The notes under the pieces were generated by a model that ran no database searches, was not told the DNA's origin, and was given only the letters and a program-made list of their open reading frames with translations. A stretch of 24,378 nt of DNA from Bacteroidota bacterium (GTDB lineage Bacteria > Bacteroidota > Bacteroidia > Bacteroidales > Lentimicrobiaceae), in NCBI GenBank assembly GCA_023428585.1, contig JAEYXG010000226.1:1-24378 (forward strand), read 5' to 3'. The translations under genes were made by a program, and so were the position numbers. Below, piece by piece: positions 1 through 8,900 of the stretch. How positions within the stretch are numbered: the stretch's first letter is position 1; the number at the start of each line of letters is the position of its first letter.

Positions 1-231
1 ACCCATTATAAACTTGGCAATCTCAATATCTGAAGGAACTCTTCCTTTAACAACCACTTTGCCATCGATTACTATAGCAGGTGTAACCATAACTCCATAC
101 GACATGATTTCCATGATATCATCAACCTTCGTCACTGTTGCCTCAATACCATTTCGTTCAACAAAATCTCGAGTTGCTTTTTCAATTGCCTTGCACTTCG
201 GGCACCCTGTTCCTAATATCTTTATATCCAT
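1..231 (-). CDS. Thioredoxin-like small redox protein (CPKC), 3' end cut by window
   Basis: This small protein of the thioredoxin fold resembles the 'redox-active disulfide protein 2' / MTH895-like family. Its role would be thiol-disulfide exchange in the cytoplasm, as there is no signal peptide. The N-terminus reads MDIKILGTGCPKC, placing the CxxC pair at residues 10 and 13 right after the first beta strand. A VTPA segment around residue 50 supplies the usual cis-proline. All 77 codons visible are open and no stop is reached before the window edge. Family members are about 76-80 residues, so only the last few residues should be missing. The start at 231 is the only reasonable ATG, and a TAnnTTTG box lies 29 bases upstream. 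The natural substrate cannot be read from the sequence. Confidence 0.85.
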   Translation of the reverse strand, partial: MDIKILGTGCPKCKAIEKATRDFVERNGIEATVTKVDDIMEIMSYGVMVTPAIVIDGKVVVKGRVPSDIEIAKFIMG

Positions 232-259
232 CTTTAAACGTGTGGTTTTTTTTATGTTA

Positions 260-267
260 CAAATATA
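260..267 (-). promoter_or_regulatory. Candidate -7 element for the thioredoxin-like gene
   Basis: The minus strand reads TATATTTG, a perfect match to the Bacteroidota -7 consensus TAnnTTTG, 29 bases upstream of the ATG at 231. No -33 TTTG was found at the usual spacing. Confidence 0.5.
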
Positions 268-347
268 AGGCAAAACATAGAATTAGACTTAAAACGCCAA
301 TGAATTGAATGAAAAAATATGAACAAAAGGTAGCAAAGCTTGTTACT

Positions 348-355
348 TAGGTTTG
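348..355 (+). promoter_or_regulatory. Candidate -7 element for the E1 gene
   Basis: TAGGTTTG matches TAnnTTTG and ends 24 bases before the ATG at 380. This would give a short leader. No matching -33 element is evident. Confidence 0.45.
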
Positions 356-379
356 AAAATTTAGAATTAATACACAGTC

Positions 380-2440
380 ATGATTACAACTGAAGTTGAT
401 GTAAAAAAGCCCTTTGGGATAAAATATACTGATAAGGAAACCCTGTTAAAGTGGTACTATCTTTTGGCTCTTGGCCGTAAAATTGACGACAAGGCACCAA
501 ACTACCTGAAACAAGCACTAGGATGGTCATATCATGCACCTTACGCAGGTCATGATGCCATTCAATTGGCACTTGGACAGGTGTTTGTTCCAAATGTAGA
601 TCACTTGTTTCCATATTACCGAGACATGCAGGTGGCCATATCAGCAGGTATAACTGCTGAAGAGATTATCCTTAATGGTATATCAAAAGCCACTGACATT
701 GCAAGTGGTGGGCGCCATATGTCAAACCACTTTGCTAAACCGGCATGGAATATTCATAATGTTTCATCAGCAACCGGTAATCATGCGTTGCATGCTGTTG
801 GTGTGGCTCGTGCAATAAAGAAATATGGTGCAAAAGCTGTTTCATTCTGCTCTATGGGAGAGTCAGCTACTTCTGAAGGGTATGTTTATGAGGCAATTAA
901 TGGAGCTTCAAATGAGAAGTTACCTGTTGTATTTGTTATTCAGGATAATAATTATGGTATTTCTGTTCCTAAGCGGGATCAAACTGCCAATTGGCGTTCG
1001 TCAGAGAACTTTTCAGGCTTTAAAAACCTCAAGATTATGTATTGCGATGGCAAAAATGTATTTGCATCGATGAATACTATGACCGAAGCTAGAAAATATG
1101 CTCTTGAGAAAATGGAACCTGTTATTGTACATGCCAGTGTTGTTCGCATTCATTCACATTCCAATTCTGATAAACACGAACTTTATCGTGACGACAATGA
1201 ACGCCACTGTGCCCTTGCTTCTGATCCATTTGACAGATTTCGCAAAACACTTGTCATTTCAGGTAGAGTAACTGAAGATGAACTTTCTGAAATTGACAAA
1301 GCTGTCAAGGATGAAGTTTCAAAGGCTCATAAAAAAGCTATTGTTGCACCAAATCCAGATCCTGCTTCTATCTTTGATTTTGTATTACCCGAAGCATATT
1401 TACCATCAAAATATACAGATGGTACTCATGATAATAAAACCGGTGAAAAGCTCAAACTTATTCAAGCACTTAATCAAACGCTAAAAGCTGAGTTCCGGTA
1501 TAATCCTGACACTTTTATTTGGGGACAGGATATAGCCAACAAGGAAAAGGGAGGTATTTTCAATGTCAGCAAGGGAATGCAGCAGGAATTTGGCATTGAA
1601 CGTGTATTTAATGCACCTATCGCAGAAGATTTTATTTTAGGAACAGCCAACGGCATGAGCCGTTTCAATAAAAAAATTAGAATTGTTGTTGAAGGTGCTG
1701 AATTTGCCGATTATTTTTGGCCGGCAATGGAGCAATTTGTTGAACTGACTCACGACTATTGGAGAAGTAATGGCGCTTTTGCAGCAAACGTTATAGTGCG
1801 TCTTGCTTCTGGCGGGTATATAGGAGGAGGATTATATCACTCACAAACTATTGAAGGTGCATTGACGACTTTTCCAGGTATAAGGGTAGTCTATCCTTCC
1901 TTTGCCGATGATGCTGCAGGGCTCCTAAGAACCGCCATGCGTTCTGAGGGTCCAACAATTTACTTGGAGCCAAAAGCACTTTATAATGACCCAATAGCAG
2001 AGACCATCGTCCCCGATGATTTTGAAGTACCATTCGGTAAAGCCCGAATACGTCGCGAAGGTACGGATTTGAGTTTTATTACCTATGGCAATACAACTCA
2101 CATGTGTTTGGCAGCTGCTCAAAGATTAGAAGCTGAAAACGGAATTTCAGCAGAAGTTGTAGATATTAGGTCACTTATTCCCCTTGATAAAGAAACAATT
2201 CTTAATTCTGTAAAAAAAACAAACAGGGTACTCGTTGTACATGAAGATAAAGTCTTTGGTGGGTTTGGTGCTGAACTGGCTGCCATTATTACAGATGAGG
2301 CCTTTGAGTCACTTGACGCTCCAGTTAGAAGAATTGGTTCAACTTTTACACCTGTTGGCTTCAATAGGATTCTCGAAAAGGCGATTTTGCCAAATACTGA
2401 TAAAATCTATGAAGCAGCCAAAGATTTATTAGATTATTGA
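380..2440 (+). CDS. Fused alpha/beta E1 component of a 2-oxoacid dehydrogenase complex
   Basis: This is a thiamine-diphosphate E1 that decarboxylates a 2-oxoacid and passes the acyl group to the lipoyl E2. Both halves of the usually separate heterodimer are joined in one 686-residue chain. Residues about 15-345 are E1-alpha: the ThDP motif begins at MGESATSEG (159-167) and ends at the NNYGIS segment (190-195), with a loop resembling the S-rich phosphorylation loop near SHSNSDKHELYRD. Residues from about 350 are E1-beta, with AEDFILGTANGM, the GLYHSQTIE segment and a transketolase C-terminal domain. The glycine-rich metal motif is GES instead of GDG. Length and order match the fused E1 common in Bacteroidota. 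Substrate (pyruvate or branched-chain oxoacid) cannot be decided, and no E2 or E3 gene lies nearby. A terminator follows directly, so the gene is probably monocistronic. Confidence 0.9.
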   Translation: MITTEVDVKKPFGIKYTDKETLLKWYYLLALGRKIDDKAPNYLKQALGWSYHAPYAGHDAIQLALGQVFVPNVDHLFPYYRDMQVAISAGITAEEIILNGISKATDIASGGRHMSNHFAKPAWNIHNVSSATGNHALHAVGVARAIKKYGAKAVSFCSMGESATSEGYVYEAINGASNEKLPVVFVIQDNNYGISVPKRDQTANWRSSENFSGFKNLKIMYCDGKNVFASMNTMTEARKYALEKMEPVIVHASVVRIHSHSNSDKHELYRDDNERHCALASDPFDRFRKTLVISGRVTEDELSEIDKAVKDEVSKAHKKAIVAPNPDPASIFDFVLPEAYLPSKYTDGTHDNKTGEKLKLIQALNQTLKAEFRYNPDTFIWGQDIANKEKGGIFNVSKGMQQEFGIERVFNAPIAEDFILGTANGMSRFNKKIRIVVEGAEFADYFWPAMEQFVELTHDYWRSNGAFAANVIVRLASGGYIGGGLYHSQTIEGALTTFPGIRVVYPSFADDAAGLLRTAMRSEGPTIYLEPKALYNDPIAETIVPDDFEVPFGKARIRREGTDLSFITYGNTTHMCLAAAQRLEAENGISAEVVDIRSLIPLDKETILNSVKKTNRVLVVHEDKVFGGFGAELAAIITDEAFESLDAPVRRIGSTFTPVGFNRILEKAILPNTDKIYEAAKDLLDY

Positions 2441-2469
2441 AATTCAAAAATCTTAATTATATATAATCC

Positions 2470-2503
2470 AAAGCCGGCAAATAACTTTTTCCCGGCTTTT
2501 TTT
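2470..2503 (+). terminator. Rho-independent terminator after the E1 gene
   Basis: Arms AAAGCCGG (2470-2477) and CCGGCTTT (2492-2499) enclose a 14-base loop. A run of seven T (2497-2503) overlaps the 3' arm. It lies 30 bases after the E1 stop. Confidence 0.8.
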
Positions 2504-2515
2504 CACTAACAGCTA

Positions 2516-2523
2516 TATCTTTG
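2516..2523 (+). promoter_or_regulatory. Candidate -7 element for the M3 peptidase gene
   Basis: TATCTTTG fits TAnnTTTG and lies 27 bases before the ATG at 2551, just after the preceding terminator. That position is what a new transcription unit would need. Confidence 0.6.
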
Positions 2524-2550
2524 ACATTTTAAACTTTTATAATTAACCCC

Positions 2551-4659
2551 ATGAAAAAGGTATTTATCGTATTTATTCTATTGATTATGACTTCAATTAC
2601 CAGTAACGCCCAATCCAACACCAATCCATTGCTTACAGAATACAATACTCTTTATGGTATTCCACCCTTTGACTTAATAGAACCTGAGCACTTCATTCCT
2701 GCTATTGAGAAAGGAATGATTGAACACAATATAGAAATTGCAGATATTGTCAACAATGATGTAAAACCTGATTTTATCAACACAATTGCAAAATTGGACT
2801 ACAGTGGATCATTGCTAAGAAAGGTGACAATGATTTTTCACAATCTTAATTCGTCAAATACAAATCCAAAAATTCAAGCAATCGCCAAGGAAATAGCGCC
2901 TCTCCTTTCCGCTCATTATGATAAAATTAATTTAAATGAGGACCTGTTCAAAAAAGTGAAGGCTGTTTATGATTCAAGAGGAAATTACAACCTAACCAGT
3001 GAGCAGTTACGATTACTTGATGAAACCTTTAAAGACTTTGTCCGTGGCGGTGCCAACCTCGATCAGATATCGAAAATTAGATTTAGTGAGATAAATAGTC
3101 GCTTGTCTATTCTCACCTTGCAATTCGGTGAAAATGTTTTAAAGGAAACAAATGCATATAAACTTCAAATTACCAATAAAGACGATCTGTCAGGTTTACC
3201 ACAAAATCTTGTAGCTCAAGCTGCAGAAACTGCAGCTAAGGATGGCAAAGAAGGGCAATGGGTATTTACTCTTCATAATCCAAGTGTTATGCCGTTCTTA
3301 CAGTATGCTGATAATCGGAAATTGAGGGAAACAATATATAATGCTTATGTAAATCGTGGCAATAACAATAATCAATACGATAACAAAGAGATAATTTCAG
3401 AAATAACTGCCTTAAGGCTTGAAAGAGCAAGGCTTTTAGGCTATGATAGCCATGCATCGTATGTTCTATCAAACAATATGGCTAAAAATGCAACGAATGT
3501 TGATAAACTATTACAACAGTTATGGCCCCCGGCCCTATCAAGAGCTAAAGTTGAAGCCCAAGAACTGCAAGATATCATTAATCGTGAAGGAGGAGATTTC
3601 AAATTACAGCCATGGGATTGGCGCTATTATACTGAAAAACTGCGTAAAGAGAAATACGATCTGAGTGATGAAGAGTTGAAACCATACTTCGCACTGGAGA
3701 ATGTAATAAAAGGAATTTTCACGGTAGCAAACAAACTCTATGGAATTAGCTTTATCGGTTTATCTAATATATCTCTCTATCATTCGGATGCCCATGCCTA
3801 TGAAGTCATGGATTCTGATGGAAGTCACCTCGGAATACTTTTAATGGATTTTCATCCCCGTGAAAGCAAAAGAGGTGGTGCATGGATGAGCAGTTATCGT
3901 AAGCAGTTCATTGATGAAAATGGCAATAACATTCGCCCAATTATTACCATGGTATGTAATTTTAGTAAACCAACAGCATCAGCGCCTTCTTTACTAACGT
4001 TTGATGAAACAAGTACACTTTTCCATGAATTTGGCCATGCACTCCATGGTTTATTATCTAATTCAACTTATTATAGCCTCACCGGCACTTCTGTCCCTCG
4101 TGATTTCGTTGAACTCCCTTCCCAGATTATGGAAAATTGGGCTGCCGAACCTGAAGTTTTGAGATTGTATGCCAAACATTACCTTACTGGACAGGTGATA
4201 CCTAAAAAATTAATCGAAAAACTACAAAATGCTAAGGTTTTTGACCAAGGATTTGAAACTGTAGAATATCTTGCTGCAGCATTTTTAGATCTGGGTTACC
4301 ACAATCTGAAAGAATTAAATTTTACAGACGTTTTGGCCCACGAATCATCCTTTCTTGATTCTATTGGCTTAATGCCTGAAATAACAAGCCGTTATAGAAG
4401 TACCTATTTCAATCATATCTTTAGCGGTGGATACTCCTCGGGATATTATAGTTATATTTGGGCTGCAGTCCTTGATTCGGATGCTTTTGAAGCATTCAAG
4501 GAAAAAGGCTTGTTTGATCAAGCCACCGCAACATCTTTCAGAAAGAATATTCTAGAACGTGGAGGGTCTGATGATCCTATGGTACTCTATAATAAATTCA
4601 GAGGAAGAAATCCAGATATCATACCATTATTAAAGAAGAGAGGCCTAACAATGGACTAA
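2551..4659 (+). CDS. M3 family zinc metallopeptidase, peptidyl-dipeptidase Dcp-like, exported
   Basis: This 702-residue oligopeptidase belongs to the M3 (thimet oligopeptidase/Dcp) family, which cleaves short peptides in an enclosed channel. The zinc site is complete: HEFGH at residues 492-496 and, 29 residues after the first histidine, Glu521 in VELPSQ, the family spacing for the third ligand. Full length matches Dcp enzymes (about 680-710). Unlike E. coli Dcp, the N-terminus (MKKVFIVFILLIMTSITSNAQ) is a clear Sec signal peptide, probably cleaved near residue 20, so the enzyme should act in the periplasm. It has its own promoter element and its own terminator, so it looks monocistronic. Inference: it trims imported oligopeptides for carbon and nitrogen; the POT transporter at 8901 would be a natural partner but is not adjacent. 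The dipeptidyl-releasing specificity is inferred from family similarity only. Confidence 0.9.
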   Translation: MKKVFIVFILLIMTSITSNAQSNTNPLLTEYNTLYGIPPFDLIEPEHFIPAIEKGMIEHNIEIADIVNNDVKPDFINTIAKLDYSGSLLRKVTMIFHNLNSSNTNPKIQAIAKEIAPLLSAHYDKINLNEDLFKKVKAVYDSRGNYNLTSEQLRLLDETFKDFVRGGANLDQISKIRFSEINSRLSILTLQFGENVLKETNAYKLQITNKDDLSGLPQNLVAQAAETAAKDGKEGQWVFTLHNPSVMPFLQYADNRKLRETIYNAYVNRGNNNNQYDNKEIISEITALRLERARLLGYDSHASYVLSNNMAKNATNVDKLLQQLWPPALSRAKVEAQELQDIINREGGDFKLQPWDWRYYTEKLRKEKYDLSDEELKPYFALENVIKGIFTVANKLYGISFIGLSNISLYHSDAHAYEVMDSDGSHLGILLMDFHPRESKRGGAWMSSYRKQFIDENGNNIRPIITMVCNFSKPTASAPSLLTFDETSTLFHEFGHALHGLLSNSTYYSLTGTSVPRDFVELPSQIMENWAAEPEVLRLYAKHYLTGQVIPKKLIEKLQNAKVFDQGFETVEYLAAAFLDLGYHNLKELNFTDVLAHESSFLDSIGLMPEITSRYRSTYFNHIFSGGYSSGYYSYIWAAVLDSDAFEAFKEKGLFDQATATSFRKNILERGGSDDPMVLYNKFRGRNPDIIPLLKKRGLTMD

Positions 4660-4750
4660 ACATTAAATTTGCATTAAATTTGCTAAAAAATGTTAAAATT
4701 GCATATTTCTATCGTAATTTTAAAGTCACATTAAACTAAACAAGATATTC

Positions 4751-4786
4751 AACCCGTTATGGAACCATAACGGGTTGTTTTTCTTT
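4751..4786 (+). terminator. Rho-independent terminator after the M3 peptidase
   Basis: Perfect 12-base arms AACCCGTTATGG (4751-4762) and CCATAACGGGTT (4765-4776) are separated only by AA. They are followed by GTTTTTCTTT. There is no T-run on the opposite side, so it points to the plus-strand gene, although it also sits between convergent genes. Confidence 0.85.
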
Positions 4787-4803
4787 ATTCAGATGATGAC
4801 CTT

Positions 4804-5454
4804 TTATTCAAATGCCCGATTTAGGAATAGATGAAATGGAAGTATTACTTTGCATGTATCAATAATTGTATTAACAAAATTATCTGATAATATTTCTTCA
4901 TCACTAAGATACCTCTCCACAAAGTAGCTCTTATATCTCAGCAACTCAATATCAGAAAAATCCGGATCAAAGTCTTTAGGATTTCTAGTGAGTTTATCCT
5001 CATACAGATTGTTAAAAAGCTTACTAAATGAGTGATCATTCAGAACACTCCTGAATCCTTTTGAATCAAAATAAATCTCGTTGCGTATCCTTTTTAACAC
5101 ATCCGGCTGGGGCATATATATACCTCCACCTATCATGGAGTTTCCTGGCTCTAAATGAAGATAATATCCGGGCCTGGGACTTTTTCTACCTTCACGAGCT
5201 ATATATGCGCCAATATGTGTCTTATAGGGCAATTTGTCTTTGCTGAATCTAATATCGCGGTATATTCTGAATGCACAATCCTTGGCCTCAGGTTTGCCAA
5301 TAATTGGATTAAACTGACTTATCTTTTCTATTACTTCATTCAGTAATAAATGATGAATCTCCTGAACATGCAGATACTCATCTTTATGCTGAGCAAACCA
5401 TTCGCGGTTATTATTTTGCTTCAGTTCTAGTAAAAATTCCAAAATTGCTTTCAT
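4804..5454 (-). CDS. DUF2461 / TIGR02453 family protein
   Basis: This 216-residue protein belongs to the DUF2461 (TIGR02453) family, whose biochemical role is not established. The family signature is clear: an N-terminal FLLELKQNNNREWF stretch (residues about 6-19), a central FRIYRDIRFSKDKLPYKTHIG region, and YYLHLEPGNSMIGGGIYMP. An upstream in-frame ATG at 5613 would add 53 residues. I reject it because those residues match nothing in the family, and a TATATTTG promoter box (5476-5483) lies inside that extension, 22 bases before the ATG at 5454. The gene has no signal peptide or membrane segment and is convergent with the M3 peptidase gene. No functional partner is apparent; the gene appears to stand alone. 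Confidence 0.85.
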   Translation of the reverse strand: MKAILEFLLELKQNNNREWFAQHKDEYLHVQEIHHLLLNEVIEKISQFNPIIGKPEAKDCAFRIYRDIRFSKDKLPYKTHIGAYIAREGRKSPRPGYYLHLEPGNSMIGGGIYMPQPDVLKRIRNEIYFDSKGFRSVLNDHSFSKLFNNLYEDKLTRNPKDFDPDFSDIELLRYKSYFVERYLSDEEILSDNFVNTIIDTCKVILPFHLFLNRAFE

Positions 5455-5475
5455 GGCTCTTAATGTAAAGTCTGG

Positions 5476-5483
5476 CAAATATA
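5476..5483 (-). promoter_or_regulatory. Candidate -7 element for the DUF2461 gene
   Basis: The minus strand reads TATATTTG, 22 bases upstream of the ATG at 5454. It supports that start over the longer reading frame from 5613. Confidence 0.5.
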
Positions 5484-5715
5484 ACTTATAATACCAAAAC
5501 AGTTCCTCCAAAAATAGCAGATAGAACAATGACGTTAGAAAGAATCTTCCATCGAGGTTGAGCATCAATAGGGGAATAATCAAGGTGCTTGAAATTAAAT
5601 TTAAGTATTTCAATTAAAAAAGTTGATTAAAATATCTTTTTTAATGGTAATCACTACAAGAAAGATTCCTAATTTTAGGGCGTTTATTATTTATATATTA
5701 TTTTATATATAGAGA

Positions 5716-6549
5716 ATGATGCATGTATCTAGATTTGCAAGGGCATTTATTGTAATAATATGCCTCGCGCTTCCGATAACGCACTGTAATGCAGGAGGTG
5801 AACTACGTTTAGCAGGTGCGCGCTCTGCTGCCATGGGAAATTCATCAATAGCCTTAAACGACATGTGGGCATCATTTAATAATCAAGCAGCACTTGTAGA
5901 AATAGGCTCTCCAACTGCCGGCATTTATATTGAACATCGCTTCATGCTAAAAGAGCTGGGTTATATGGCCGCAGCTTATACTTATCCATATAAAACTGGT
6001 ACTGTTGGAGTAAATTTTTCTCAGTTCGGTTTTGAAGCCTGGAAAGAAAATAAAGTTGCCATAAGTTATTCAAATTTACTCCAAGAATATTTGGCTTTTG
6101 GTGTTCAGCTTGATTACATGATGATACACCGAGATGAGAACTACGGCAATCTGCACTACATTACTTTTGAATTAGGATTACTGAGTAAAATTAATAAACA
6201 ACTAACACTTGGTGCGCATTTTTATAATCCTATTAGCAGTGACATTTCTAAAACGACCAATGAGAAGGTCCCTTCCATTATTCGCTTAGGAGGAGTTTAT
6301 ATGGTAACCAGTGAATTTATTCTAACTGGCGAGGTTGAGAAAGATATCCAACAAAAGGTTGTTTTTAAGGGAGGTATAGAGTATAAATTGATTCCTTCAC
6401 TTCATGTTAGAGCTGGAATCTGTTCCAATCCATCAACATTTTGCTTCGGCGTAGGAATAATTTATAGAAAATTATCAATGGACTTTAGTTCTGAATATCA
6501 CCAAATTCTAGGTTTCACTCCTCAAACTTCTTTAACTTTTACTTTCTAA
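5716..6549 (+). CDS. PorV/PorQ-like outer-membrane beta-barrel protein
   Basis: This 277-residue exported protein begins with a signal peptide (hydrophobic core about residues 8-24, ending at CNA). It is followed by LRLAGARSAAMGNSSIALND and an NNQAAL motif, the pattern at the start of the PorV/PorQ and FadL-like barrels of Bacteroidota ('ARSxAMGxxxVAxxD...NPAAL'). The remainder alternates polar and aromatic residues in short strands and ends TSLTFTF, with the terminal phenylalanine expected of outer-membrane barrels. The stop is followed after one base by the ATG of the HhH-barrel gene, so the two are almost certainly translated from one transcript. A start three bases later (Met2) is equally possible. 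PorV and PorQ themselves serve type IX secretion, but no other type IX gene is present, so I do not assign that role. Confidence 0.7.
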   Translation: MMHVSRFARAFIVIICLALPITHCNAGGELRLAGARSAAMGNSSIALNDMWASFNNQAALVEIGSPTAGIYIEHRFMLKELGYMAAAYTYPYKTGTVGVNFSQFGFEAWKENKVAISYSNLLQEYLAFGVQLDYMMIHRDENYGNLHYITFELGLLSKINKQLTLGAHFYNPISSDISKTTNEKVPSIIRLGGVYMVTSEFILTGEVEKDIQQKVVFKGGIEYKLIPSLHVRAGICSNPSTFCFGVGIIYRKLSMDFSSEYHQILGFTPQTSLTFTF

Positions 6550-6550
6550 C

Positions 6551-8761
6551 ATGTTTAAGCAGTTAATACTGGCTATATCAGTTCTGATGGTTAAACCTGT
6601 TTTAAGCCAGACTCCAGATTCAACATCTCTTTTCAATGATAATAACAATTGGGAACGAGGCAGATTTGATGAAAATATCATTGAACAATACAATGAGAGA
6701 TATGAAACTTCCTATGACTTCACTGATCTTGAAGATGAATCACTGCAGATATACAAGCATCCTATCAATATCAATAAGGCAACAGAATATGAACTAAAAA
6801 TATTGAACTTAAACGAACAACAGAGCCGTAACATTCAGGATTATATATCAACCTTTGGAGAGTTAACAAGCATTTATGAACTCAATATGATTGAAGGATT
6901 TGATTCTATTCTAATTAAACGATTGGAACCCTGCATTATATTCAGGATTGATCCGGAAATATATAAAATCTCATGGTCAAATTTAATTAAGCAAGGGAAA
7001 CACACTATTTTGTCTCGCTATCAGCAAACCTTGGAAAAGCAGAAGGGATATACATCAAGTATTTCTGATACTTCATCCTCCACCACAAATGATCTTTCAA
7101 AAACTTACAAGCCGAACAACTCATATATAGGTAATCCTGTCAAGATGCTTCTAAAATACGGTTACAATTTTCATAATCGGCTGAAATTTGGAATAACATT
7201 GGAGAAGGATTCTGGAGAATCATTAAAAAATGGCTTTGACTTTTGCTCTTTACATTTTTATTATAAAAGCAATCGTCTAATAAAAAACCTGGCTCTAGGT
7301 GATTACAATTTGCAATTCGGTCAGGGATTAACCATGCATAGTGGATTCGGCTTTTCAAAAAATCCGTCTGTTGCCTTAATCTCAAGGCGGGTAAATCAAA
7401 TCAAACCTAGCACGGGAACTAATGAGAGTAGTTTTTTTAGGGGCGTGGCCCTCACTTTGTCGCCCAATCATAATATCGATGTATCATTGTTCTTTTCCAA
7501 TAGAAAGCTAGATGCTGATTTTATGACAGTTTCAGGTATTGACACTGTTGAAAAGACAATTAGCAGCATAACAGAGGGCGGGTTACACAGAACACCGTTG
7601 GAAATTGCCAAGAAAAACGCAATAGGTCAGATTGTTTTCGGGGGAAACATTCAATCTCATTTTAGCATATTCAAGCTTGGAGCTACAGCCTACTCGACCT
7701 CACTATCAACTGAGATAAATCCCCGCATTCAGCCTTACAATTTGCATCGATTCAGGGGACATGAACTAACTAATTTCGGAACAGACTTAGCTTTAATACA
7801 ACGATTATTTACAGTATTTACCGAAGTTTCCGGGAGTGATAATGGTGCAAAAGCATTTTTAGCTGGCATATCATTTCAACCATCACCTCTTTATGGCTTT
7901 TCATTTCTATATAGAAATTATTCCCCTGATTATCAGAATTTCTTCAGTAATGCCTTTTCAGAAAATTCAACATGCTACAATGAGAAGGGAATTTACTTAG
8001 GTCTATTTGCCAATCTAGGTGACAATATGGAATTAACTGCTTATGCTGATCATTATCAATTTCCCTGGTTAAAGTATCGTGTGGATGCTCCATCCTGGGG
8101 TAAGGAATATATGTTACAGTTAAAGTATCATTTCGGCAAGAAAGATGAAATACTTATAAGATATAGCTATCAACAAAATATGCAGAACCTGCCATCCTAT
8201 TATGCTTTAAATATTGACAGAACATTTAACAGTCCAGACAACCAAGATTGTATGAACCAGATAAATGTTCTTTTAAACAATGGAATGGCAAGTATGACTG
8301 ATTTCCCTTGTTTCAAGGGAAAGGACAATCTGCGACTAAATCTGATTTATAACCCATCAAAATCATTAGTATTAAAAAATAGAATTGAATTTACAATGTC
8401 AAATTCTGCTGATAAAGGTAGAACTTCAGGATTTCTCATCTACCAAGACCTCATCTACCATAATTCCATTAGTCCGGTATTCATATACTTGCGATACGCT
8501 CTATTCGATACCGACTCCTATACTGAGCGTTTTTACTCTTATGAGAGCGATGTATTATATTCATTCTCTACACCAGCGTACTACCTTAAAGGCAGCCGAT
8601 TTTACATCATGCTAAAATTTGACATAAACAGATCACTTGATATTTGGCTGAGATTTGCCCAAAGCTATTATGCTAATATAAATTCAATAGGAAGTGGACT
8701 GGAAGAGATCAAGGGGAATACCAAATCAGAATTAAAGTTTCAGCTAATAGTCAAAATTTGA
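6551..8761 (+). CDS. Exported helix-hairpin-helix (ComEA-like) protein with large C-terminal beta-barrel-like region
   Basis: This 736-residue exported protein has a signal peptide at residues 1-19 (ending VLSQ) and an acidic linker. A helix-hairpin-helix module follows at about 71-130: PININKATEYEL, then LNLNEQQSRNIQDYI, a GELTSIYEL turn and the second hairpin at MIEGFDSILIKRLEPC. This is the spacing seen in ComEA and in the type II secretion K protein, where the module binds DNA or protein. From about 190 to the end the chain is rich in alternating aromatic/polar strands (for example YGFSFLYRNYSPDYQNFF), consistent with a large outer-membrane barrel, but it ends in KI rather than phenylalanine. 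Its start one base after the PorV/PorQ-like stop indicates co-translation. The function is unknown. DNA binding at the cell surface is one possibility; a protein-protein role is equally compatible. Confidence 0.75.
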   Translation: MFKQLILAISVLMVKPVLSQTPDSTSLFNDNNNWERGRFDENIIEQYNERYETSYDFTDLEDESLQIYKHPININKATEYELKILNLNEQQSRNIQDYISTFGELTSIYELNMIEGFDSILIKRLEPCIIFRIDPEIYKISWSNLIKQGKHTILSRYQQTLEKQKGYTSSISDTSSSTTNDLSKTYKPNNSYIGNPVKMLLKYGYNFHNRLKFGITLEKDSGESLKNGFDFCSLHFYYKSNRLIKNLALGDYNLQFGQGLTMHSGFGFSKNPSVALISRRVNQIKPSTGTNESSFFRGVALTLSPNHNIDVSLFFSNRKLDADFMTVSGIDTVEKTISSITEGGLHRTPLEIAKKNAIGQIVFGGNIQSHFSIFKLGATAYSTSLSTEINPRIQPYNLHRFRGHELTNFGTDLALIQRLFTVFTEVSGSDNGAKAFLAGISFQPSPLYGFSFLYRNYSPDYQNFFSNAFSENSTCYNEKGIYLGLFANLGDNMELTAYADHYQFPWLKYRVDAPSWGKEYMLQLKYHFGKKDEILIRYSYQQNMQNLPSYYALNIDRTFNSPDNQDCMNQINVLLNNGMASMTDFPCFKGKDNLRLNLIYNPSKSLVLKNRIEFTMSNSADKGRTSGFLIYQDLIYHNSISPVFIYLRYALFDTDSYTERFYSYESDVLYSFSTPAYYLKGSRFYIMLKFDINRSLDIWLRFAQSYYANINSIGSGLEEIKGNTKSELKFQLIVKI
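8302..8322. repeat. Perfect 9-bp inverted repeat within the HhH-barrel gene
   Basis: TTTCCCTTG (8302-8310) and CAAGGGAAA (8314-8322) flank a TTT loop. It lies inside coding sequence (residues reading DFPCFKGK). It could form a stable RNA hairpin but has no T-run, so I do not call a terminator. Confidence 0.4.
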
Positions 8762-8818
8762 GAAGATTGTCTGCCTTTTATAATTTTAAGCCAATTAAAT
8801 CAAAATCTTTCACTGTCC

Positions 8819-8848
8819 TTTGATAATGTCAATTTTTGGCTATTTTTG
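8819..8848 (+). promoter_or_regulatory. Bacteroidota-type promoter (-33 and -7) for the POT transporter
   Basis: TTTG (8819-8822) and TATTTTTG (8841-8848) are separated by 18 bases. This is the best fit to the -33/-7 arrangement in the window. The -7 box ends 52 bases before the ATG at 8901, leaving a leader of about 45 bases. Confidence 0.7.
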
Positions 8849-8900
8849 TGCAACGATTAAAAACAGGCAACAAAAAAAATAATCACTAACAACTAAATCT

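Noticed and set aside
14..268. Plus-strand reading frame at the left edge
   Set aside because: It is antisense to the CPKC thioredoxin-like gene, which has recognisable motifs and a promoter box.
5455..5613. Upstream extension of the DUF2461 gene to an ATG at 5613
   Set aside because: The extra 53 residues are unlike the family, and a TATATTTG promoter box lies within them, so the ATG at 5454 is preferred.
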